NCBI RefSeq assembly: GCF_001187725.1
Contig: NZ_LGIQ01000013.1
Span: 1-63,765 of the forward strand
Origin: Brevibacillus reuszeri
Lineage (GTDB): Bacteria > Bacillota > Bacilli > Brevibacillales > Brevibacillaceae
Length of the DNA: 63,765 bases
Direction of reading: 5' to 3'
Part shown: positions 59,114 to 63,765 of the stretch, piece after piece
Numbering within the stretch: position 1 is the first letter of the stretch
Layout: each line of letters opens with the position of its first letter
Translations under genes and position numbers: made by a program
The notes under the pieces: generated by a model
What the model was told of the DNA's origin: nothing
The model's database searches: none
What the model saw: only the letters and a program-made list of their open reading frames with translations

Positions 59114-60223
59114 ATGTTGACCAAAGAACAGATTTTAGAAGCACTGCGTGATGTCAAAGACCCTGAAATCAATCGCAGTCTGGTTGAACTCAATATGATT
59201 CGCGATATTCGCATCGAAGGCGATACAGTTAGTCTCACAGTCGTTTTAACGATTACAGGCTGTCCTCTGAAGGCGAAGATCGAGGATGATGTGGTCGCAG
59301 CAATTCGGGCGCTGGGAGCCGAAAAGGTGAATCTGCAGTTCGGAGCGATGACGGATGAGGAGCGTGCTGCCCTGAGTGCACAGCTGCGTGGTGGGCAAGC
59401 CCAGACGCACAACATGACTCCCGGACAAGCTCCATTGCTCAACCCGATTTTGGCGAAGGATTCGAACACAACATTCATCGCTGTCACCTCTGGAAAAGGC
59501 GGCGTGGGTAAATCGACGGTTACCGTCAACCTGGCAGTAGCCTTGGCTAGACTGGGTAAAAAGGTTGGCATCATCGACGCAGATATTTACGGCTTCAGCG
59601 TACCGGATATGATGAACATTGACCAACGTCCAACCGTTATTGGGGAAACGATTCTGCCCGTTGAAAAGCAAAATGTAAAAGTGATGTCCATGGGCTTCTT
59701 TGTGGAAGACAATTCTCCAATTATTTGGCGTGGCCCTATGCTGGGCAAAATGCTGCGTAACTTTTTCTCCGAAGTACACTGGGGAGAAGAACTGGATTAT
59801 TTGCTCCTCGACCTGCCGCCTGGAACAGGTGACATGGCGCTTGATGTGCATACGATGATTCCGCAAAGCATGGAGATCGTCGTAACCACACCACATGCTA
59901 CAGCAGCTTTTGTAGCAGCTCGTGCAGGGGCAATGGCGAAGCGCACAGGACATGAGATTTTAGGAATTGTGGAAAATATGGCTTGGTATGAGGCCAAGGA
60001 TGGTTCCAAGGAATATGTCTTTGGACGCGGTGGTGGAGCTAAGCTGGCTGAAACCTTGGCGTGTGAGCTTCTGGCTCAAATTCCGCTTGGACAACCTGAT
60101 AATCATCCATCGGAGCCGGATTATTCTCCATCGATTTATGGAGAAAAAACGGCAATCGGCCAATTGTATATAGATATGGCCAAACGTGTAGTGGAGAAAT
60201 GTTCAGAGGTAACTACACGATAA
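59114..60223 (+). CDS. salA: Mrp/NBP35-family P-loop ATPase (SalA)
   Basis: A 369-residue ATPase with an N-terminal MIP18/DUF59 domain (about 1-85) and a ParA-like domain starting SGKGGVGKSTVTVNLAVAL (about 125-143, deviant Walker A). DLPPGTGDMAL (about 236-246) is the Walker B region. The C-terminal CxxC of iron-sulphur carriers is absent, as in B. subtilis SalA, which acts instead as a regulator (of scoC). Either an Fe-S carrier or a regulator is possible. ATG follows GATGAGGTGAACAAAAG. Confidence 0.88.
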   Translation: MLTKEQILEALRDVKDPEINRSLVELNMIRDIRIEGDTVSLTVVLTITGCPLKAKIEDDVVAAIRALGAEKVNLQFGAMTDEERAALSAQLRGGQAQTHNMTPGQAPLLNPILAKDSNTTFIAVTSGKGGVGKSTVTVNLAVALARLGKKVGIIDADIYGFSVPDMMNIDQRPTVIGETILPVEKQNVKVMSMGFFVEDNSPIIWRGPMLGKMLRNFFSEVHWGEELDYLLLDLPPGTGDMALDVHTMIPQSMEIVVTTPHATAAFVAARAGAMAKRTGHEILGIVENMAWYEAKDGSKEYVFGRGGGAKLAETLACELLAQIPLGQPDNHPSEPDYSPSIYGEKTAIGQLYIDMAKRVVEKCSEVTTR

Positions 60224-60247
60224 AATGCTTAGACCTTACCGTACATG

Positions 60248-60282
60248 AAAAAGGTGGGCTCTCTTACAGAGCTCACCTTTTT
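60248..60282. terminator. Bidirectional terminator between salA and gerD
   Basis: AAAAAGGTGGGCTCT (60248-60262) and AGAGCTCACCTTTTT (60268-60282), one wobble pair, loop CTTAC. The A and T ends give a U-tract on both strands. Confidence 0.92.
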
Positions 60283-60286
60283 ACAT

Positions 60287-60934
60287 TCATTGAGAACCGC
60301 CACCGCCACTGTTTCCGCCACCGCTGCTACCTTTTTCTCCACCACCGCCGCCTTTTTTCTTCGATTTCAGTTCCTTCGGCTTGGTCATATCCTCGGATAC
60401 TTTTGTGAGCAGCTTCATCAGTTCTTCCTGAAACAAGGGGCTCTTTAATGAGTCCTTCATAATTTGCATAGTCTGCTGACGGTATGCTGCGCTTTTCATC
60501 AGATCCATCAGGTTTTTTTCAAACTCAGGGTCCTTCATGATGCTCATGAGATCCTTTTGGTACTCGGGATCCTTCATCAAGTCCTTCATCAACGTTTTTT
60601 GCTCGGTTTTTAAGGACTTGGCCAAGGTGCTGGCGAACTTCGGGTCTTTAAACGCCTCTTTAATGTGAGGGCTATTCGGATTGGTCATGCTTTGCACTAA
60701 AGTTGTCCGAACGGTGGACTCGTCCAGCATCAGATTTTGCTTGAACTTATCGTCCTTCATCATTTTTTCGACCGATTTTTTTGCTTCGTCCGTCTGCAAA
60801 ATGTCCAGCACCATGTCTTTGACGCTTTTATAATCAGGCTGAGACGAACTTTGCGCTTGTCCCCCGCTTGAGCAACTGGTCATAACCAGACAGACAAATG
60901 CGAGAAACCCAATAGTCATTGCCTTCATTCTCAT
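60287..60934 (-). CDS. gerD: Spore germination lipoprotein GerD
   Basis: A 215-residue lipoprotein with a signal peptide ending in MTSC (Cys21 lipidated). The body is helical, with repeated MKDPE/MKDP turns (about 115-150) that give the trimeric rope structure of GerD, the scaffold of the germinosome in the spore inner membrane. The C-terminus is a Lys patch followed by a Gly/Ser tail of about 22 residues. ATG 60934 follows AAGGAGGAGGTG on the minus strand; 31 upstream codons are not coding by this criterion. It is monocistronic and convergent with salA; family members are made in the forespore. Confidence 0.92.
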   Translation of the reverse strand: MRMKAMTIGFLAFVCLVMTSCSSGGQAQSSSQPDYKSVKDMVLDILQTDEAKKSVEKMMKDDKFKQNLMLDESTVRTTLVQSMTNPNSPHIKEAFKDPKFASTLAKSLKTEQKTLMKDLMKDPEYQKDLMSIMKDPEFEKNLMDLMKSAAYRQQTMQIMKDSLKSPLFQEELMKLLTKVSEDMTKPKELKSKKKGGGGGEKGSSGGGNSGGGGSQ

Positions 60935-61019
60935 GGGGTGGACACCTCCTCCTTTACTCTGCCTATAAGTAAAGTGCGCAGTTTGTTTTGTTCTTACGCT
61001 AGTATTTTCTTGCATGCAT

Positions 61020-61028
61020 TGGTACAAT
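61020..61028 (+). promoter_or_regulatory. Extended -10 promoter of kbaA
   Basis: TGGTACAAT (61020-61028) fits TGnTAnAAT. It lies about 30 bases before the kbaA start. Confidence 0.5.
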
Positions 61029-61059
61029 CATATTCGATGTGGATGGGAGGGAATGTTTG

Positions 61060-61647
61060 GTGAGTTTGCGTAAGTATGGCTGGCTTTTTATCACCACCCT
61101 GCTGCTTGGAGGGTTGGGCGGTGTCTTGGTGGCCTTGATTTTTGATTTGTCCAAACTGCTGGAAGGCAGCATCGGAAACTTTTTTGTAGGCACTCTGATG
61201 TATTTGCTGTATGGCATGACCATCAGTATTGTAGCCCAGATGGGTTTTTTCGCGTATATGACGATAAATTATTTTGCCAAGACAATTTTTAAAACTCCGT
61301 CTATGTGGAGAAGTGTCCAGGTATTCCTTATTATCTTTGTTTTTTTTGATATGATTTACCTCCGCTACACATCACTGGGTGAAGGCGGATCAATAGGTCC
61401 TTATTTCATTGAGCCGATTATTTTATTAATTGTTGCTGTAGTAACCGCTTATGGGAAAACAAGCTTAACGAATCGAACTGCTTGGGTACCCACTCTGTTT
61501 TTTATGTATGTAGTTACCGCTCTGGAGTGGATTCCGGCTTTAAAAGAAAATGATGTGCACGCTACATTATCGATGCTCGTGCCTTTATTGTTCTGTAACG
61601 TATGGCAAGTCATGCAACTACATCGCTTGGTAAAAAGAGAAAGCTGA
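61060..61647 (+). CDS. kbaA: KinB-signalling pathway activation protein KbaA
   Basis: A 195-residue integral membrane protein with about six hydrophobic helices. In B. subtilis KbaA is needed for KinB to start the phosphorelay to Spo0A. Identity rests on the membrane pattern, the FVFFDMIYLRY-type mid segment, and the gerD-kbaA-pdaB order. GTG 61060 is eight bases after GGGAGGGA; GTG 61039 overlaps that site and TTG 61057 is a near alternative. Confidence 0.85.
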   Translation: MSLRKYGWLFITTLLLGGLGGVLVALIFDLSKLLEGSIGNFFVGTLMYLLYGMTISIVAQMGFFAYMTINYFAKTIFKTPSMWRSVQVFLIIFVFFDMIYLRYTSLGEGGSIGPYFIEPIILLIVAVVTAYGKTSLTNRTAWVPTLFFMYVVTALEWIPALKENDVHATLSMLVPLLFCNVWQVMQLHRLVKRES

Positions 61648-61671
61648 CCAGATTAGGGGGTCAGCTTTTTT
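61640..61671 (+). terminator. Terminator after kbaA
   Basis: AAAGCTGACC (61640-61649) pairs perfectly with GGTCAGCTTT (61659-61668), then more Ts. The kbaA stop codon lies in the first arm. Confidence 0.85.
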
Positions 61672-61685
61672 CTATCTTGTCTGCA

Positions 61686-62459
61686 TTAATTGATTTCCTT
61701 GCTCTGCACGCTTGTTCCCGCAATCAGCTCGGAGACAGTAACGAATTCGTAGCCTTGCTCGCGCAGCTTGTCGATGATGACAGGAAGGGCTAAGTGAGTT
61801 TCCTTGCATGAATCACTGGCGTGCATGAGGACAATATCGCCTGGATGTGCTTTTGACAGGACATTCTTAATAATCGTTTCTGAGCCCGGATTCATCCAAT
61901 CCTTGGAGTCTGTGTCCCATTGGATGACAGAATAGCCCATCTGATTAGCGATTTGCAAAACGCGCTTATCGAAGTCACCATTTGGCATGCGGATGAGAGC
62001 GGGCTTTTGTCCGGTCATTTCTTTCAGAATGGTATCCGCTTTTCCGATTTGGGAGCGGATCTCTTCATCCGAGTATTTGCTGTAGTTGTCATGCTTGTGC
62101 CCGTGCGAGCCAATCTCCAAGCCGTCTTCCTTGATTCTTTTGATGATGTCTGGATGGCGCTGCCCCCAGGGAGAGGAAAGGAAGAAGGTTGCCTTGTTCA
62201 CTTTCTTCTCCTTCAAGATATCCAGGATAGGAATTGCGCGTGTCTCTCCCCAGCTAATATCGAAGGTGAGAGCGATCTTTTTCTCTTTTGTATCTACCTT
62301 GTAGATGGCCTGTGGAGCTTGGGGACTAGTAGTACTGCCCGAAAATGCGGAAATCGTGTCTCGCTCTGTATAACCGATTCCGGCAGCCAACAGAACGGCG
62401 GTCAAAATAATTAAAATTTGTTTCAAGCGCTTTGCACTTACGACATAAATGAATCTCAT
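61686..62459 (-). CDS. pdaB: Polysaccharide deacetylase PdaB (sporulation)
   Basis: A 257-residue NodB-fold protein with an N-terminal membrane anchor (about 12-30). Motif 1 reads TFDISWG, so the usual second Asp of TFDDG is replaced by Ile, as in PdaB relatives; motif 2 SHGHKHDNY keeps HxxxH; motif 3 is RMPNGDFD; motifs near WDTDSKDW and VLMHASDSC follow. PdaB is needed for cortex stability after engulfment, but its chemistry is unclear. ATG 62459 follows AAAGGAGGTGCTCTTTT on the minus strand, behind a sigma-E-type promoter. Confidence 0.92.
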   Translation of the reverse strand: MRFIYVVSAKRLKQILIILTAVLLAAGIGYTERDTISAFSGSTTSPQAPQAIYKVDTKEKKIALTFDISWGETRAIPILDILKEKKVNKATFFLSSPWGQRHPDIIKRIKEDGLEIGSHGHKHDNYSKYSDEEIRSQIGKADTILKEMTGQKPALIRMPNGDFDKRVLQIANQMGYSVIQWDTDSKDWMNPGSETIIKNVLSKAHPGDIVLMHASDSCKETHLALPVIIDKLREQGYEFVTVSELIAGTSVQSKEIN

Positions 62460-62486
62460 AAAAGAGCACCTCCTTTGTCCGATAAC

Positions 62487-62514
62487 AGTTTATGCATGTA
62501 AGACAAGGATATTC
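62487..62514 (-). promoter_or_regulatory. sigma-E-type promoter of pdaB
   Basis: On the minus strand GAATATC (62514-62508), a 13-bp spacer and CATAAACT (62494-62487). The -10 matches CATAHAHT at all eight positions and the -35 matches KMATATT at six of seven. Spacing is one base short of the usual 14-15. Confidence 0.65.
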
Positions 62515-62584
62515 TTTGGTCAGTTGGTTATTGTTGAGGTACAATGCATATAGATAAATTACAGGCTGTAAAGGAGCGTGGCTC

Positions 62585-63238
62585 ATGAACAATCAACTTC
62601 GGCGTTTGTGGTTAGACAATCGACGCTTTTTCTTGGCTGCCTGCTTGATTTTTGTGGGAGGCGGCTTGATCGGATATTTCCAGGCGCCAGCCGTGGAAGC
62701 CATGGTGAGTAGTCTGATGGATCAGATGAAGGAAATTGCGGAGCGAATCAAAGAAAATGGCGGCGGTGTTTTTGCTACCTTTTGGACGATTCTCTCAAAT
62801 AACGTCCTCAGTGCATTAATGATGATGGCCCTGGGATTATTCTTTGCTTTTTTTCCCATAATTGGAATGATGGCTAATGGTGTGCTGCTCGGATTTATCA
62901 TCTCGAAATATAGCTCAGTTGGAATTAGCCCCTGGTTAATTTTTAGCGCAGGTATTTTGCCACATGGAATATTTGAACTGCCAGCTGTTTTGTTTGCAGC
63001 GGGAATCGGGATTCGATTAGGAGCGCTAAGCTTTCGGTCAGTCGGCGTATTATTTGCACCGCACAAACTGGATCGGTTGAAAAATGACTGGTATGACACG
63101 CTGAAGCAATTTCCATTTGCGGTTCTCGCTGTCGTCGTCTTGTTGGTGGTTGCAGCGATTGTTGAAAGCTCGATCACACCGTATATTCTCAAGTCAACAG
63201 TAGGAGAACAGCTCCAGCAGCTAAACTTGCTAAAATAA
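62585..63238 (+). CDS. Stage II sporulation protein M-family membrane protein
   Basis: A 217-residue membrane protein with about five hydrophobic helices and the SpoIIM/DUF95 pattern: a soluble charged stretch after the first helix, then NNVLSALMMMALGLFFAFFP and GILPHGIFELPAVLFAAGIG (about 119-138), which is the family hallmark. True SpoIIM sits elsewhere in B. subtilis as part of the engulfment DMP complex, so this may be a paralogue. ATG follows AAAGGAGCGTGGCTC. Divergent from pdaB, with a weak TACAAT upstream (about 62536). Confidence 0.85.
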   Translation: MNNQLRRLWLDNRRFFLAACLIFVGGGLIGYFQAPAVEAMVSSLMDQMKEIAERIKENGGGVFATFWTILSNNVLSALMMMALGLFFAFFPIIGMMANGVLLGFIISKYSSVGISPWLIFSAGILPHGIFELPAVLFAAGIGIRLGALSFRSVGVLFAPHKLDRLKNDWYDTLKQFPFAVLAVVVLLVVAAIVESSITPYILKSTVGEQLQQLNLLK

Positions 63239-63260
63239 TTCAGAGTTTGCCAACAAATTG

Positions 63261-63288
63261 AAGCCTTCCTAAACGGAGGGCTTTTAAT
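63261..63288 (+). terminator. Terminator after the SpoIIM-family gene
   Basis: AAGCCTTCC (63261-63269) and GGAGGGCTT (63275-63283), one wobble pair, then TTAATTTT. Confidence 0.7.
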
Positions 63289-63309
63289 TTTGAATAGGGT
63301 TGAATTTTG

Positions 63310-63588
63310 ATGGAAAAGATAGTGGGTAGACTCGTAAGGCGGAGGGCGATAACGTTGCTGGGGTTTTTATTTAACACAAAAGAAGTACAAGAATTAGAGT
63401 ATCTGCTGAAGCGTGAATTGGAAGAAATGCTTCTTGATTTTAGTGATAAGCGAATTGATTATTTGGTGAAGCGGGCCATGGAGGAACGGTACTCAATTAT
63501 GTTTCGGATGTACGCGCGAATCGCCTCGCCGAACGAGCTTTCAAAGTATGTGAGACGTAGAAAGCTGGGCGAGGAACATTTCACTTGA
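63310..63588 (+). CDS. Small uncharacterised protein
   Basis: A 92-residue highly charged protein with no signal or membrane segment, Arg-rich at both ends (GRLVRRRAI and KYVRRRKLGEEH). I do not recognise the family. The middle is likely helical with Glu/Lys patterns (ELEYLLKRELEEMLLDF). ATG 63310 is preceded by AGGGTTGA; a TTG directly upstream (63307) is also in frame. It lies between a terminator and an rRNA promoter, so it is transcribed alone or by readthrough. Confidence 0.65.
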   Translation: MEKIVGRLVRRRAITLLGFLFNTKEVQELEYLLKRELEEMLLDFSDKRIDYLVKRAMEERYSIMFRMYARIASPNELSKYVRRRKLGEEHFT

Positions 63589-63608
63589 AAACTTTTTTAA
63601 AAAACATA

Positions 63609-63638
63609 TTGACTCAAATATAGGGAACGTGATAGATT
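63609..63638 (+). promoter_or_regulatory. rRNA operon promoter
   Basis: TTGACT (63609-63614), 18-bp spacer, TAGATT (63633-63638), with A/T-rich sequence (AAAACTTTTTTAAAAAACAT) upstream like an UP element. It points into an rRNA operon that begins beyond the window. Confidence 0.7.
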
Positions 63639-63704
63639 AGTTCTTGTCCTTAAGACAACATCACGAAAAACGATGAGTGCAAAACGGACAATGAATACTA
63701 AGAA

Positions 63705-63765
63705 TGCTCCTTGAAAACTGAACAGCGAAAGCGTTAATGAGTCTATCATTAAATGATTTGCCAGC
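63705..63765 (+). promoter_or_regulatory. rRNA leader with boxA-type antitermination site
   Basis: TGCTCCTTGA (63705-63714) followed by AAACTGAACAGCGAAAGCG is the usual Bacillales leader before 16S rRNA. The 16S gene itself lies beyond the right edge. S10 (NusE), encoded at 38778, would act here with NusB. Confidence 0.75.

Noticed and set aside
60935..61020. Forespore sigma-G promoter for gerD
   Set aside because: AATACTA-like strings occur on the minus strand, but no -35 at proper spacing could be matched by eye.
60935..61027. N-terminal extension of gerD by 31 codons
   Set aside because: It contains the Shine-Dalgarno of the shorter form and would bury the lipoprotein signal peptide.
1..63765. 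Search for CRISPR, prophage, insertion sequence, toxin-antitoxin or defence genes
   Set aside because: No repeat array, transposase, integrase or recognised defence domain was found; apart from two small insertions the region is conserved housekeeping DNA.

Overview
The window is housekeeping DNA from a low-to-moderate-GC Gram-positive endospore former of the order Bacillales, most likely Brevibacillus or a close Paenibacillaceae relative. The genus call is inference from gene order and protein character. The sporulation genes cwlD, gerD, kbaA and pdaB, strong AGGAGG-type ribosome binding sites, a CtsR operator and a cysteine T-box all fit. The whole segment lies between two rRNA operons on the same strand: bases 1-21 are the 3' end of a 23S rRNA, and the last ~160 bases are an rRNA promoter with a boxA-type leader. 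The same gene order between rRNA operons is known from Bacillus subtilis.

Layout. 110-2170: a lipid-type glycosyltransferase with a structured leader, then a HAD phosphatase. 2220-7000: the CtsR-controlled protein quality control operon ctsR-mcsA-mcsB-clpC. 7050-19780: radA-disA, pssA, a reverse-strand small Cys-rich gene, the PIN/TRAM gene yacL, ispD-ispF, gltX, a tRNA-Cys T-box followed by cysE-cysS-mrnC-rlmB-rae1, then sigH. 20230-36960: rpmG-secE-nusG, rplK-rplA, rplJ-rplL with an L10 leader, a methyltransferase gene, rpoB-rpoC, rplGB-rpsL-rpsG-fusA-tuf. 37040-38421: a two-gene insertion, a DMT transporter and a convergent truncated haemoglobin. 38610-53770: the S10-spc-alpha run from rpsJ to rplQ, including secY, adk, map, infA and rpoA. 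53828-58220: ecfA1-ecfA2-ecfT-truA, then rplM-rpsI. 58225-63600: cwlD, salA (mrp), gerD (reverse), kbaA, pdaB (reverse), a SpoIIM-family membrane protein and a small unknown gene.

The genes build and run the translation and transcription machinery: 31 ribosomal proteins plus the L7Ae-type RplGB, RNA polymerase alpha, beta and beta', elongation factors, NusG, SecE/SecY, IF-1, Map and Adk. Stress proteolysis, c-di-AMP synthesis, cysteine supply and sporulation entry and spore germination functions surround them.

I found no mobile element, CRISPR array, tRNA gene or defence system. No convincing new multi-gene system is present. The material most worth a second look is non-coding: stem-loops and intrinsic terminators placed between highly expressed genes (before rpoB, between fusA and tuf, before rpsJ, before rpoA, between secY and adk) and an apparent decayed KOW-domain gene between map and infA. 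Start codons were chosen from Shine-Dalgarno spacing and family alignment from memory; no database search was possible.
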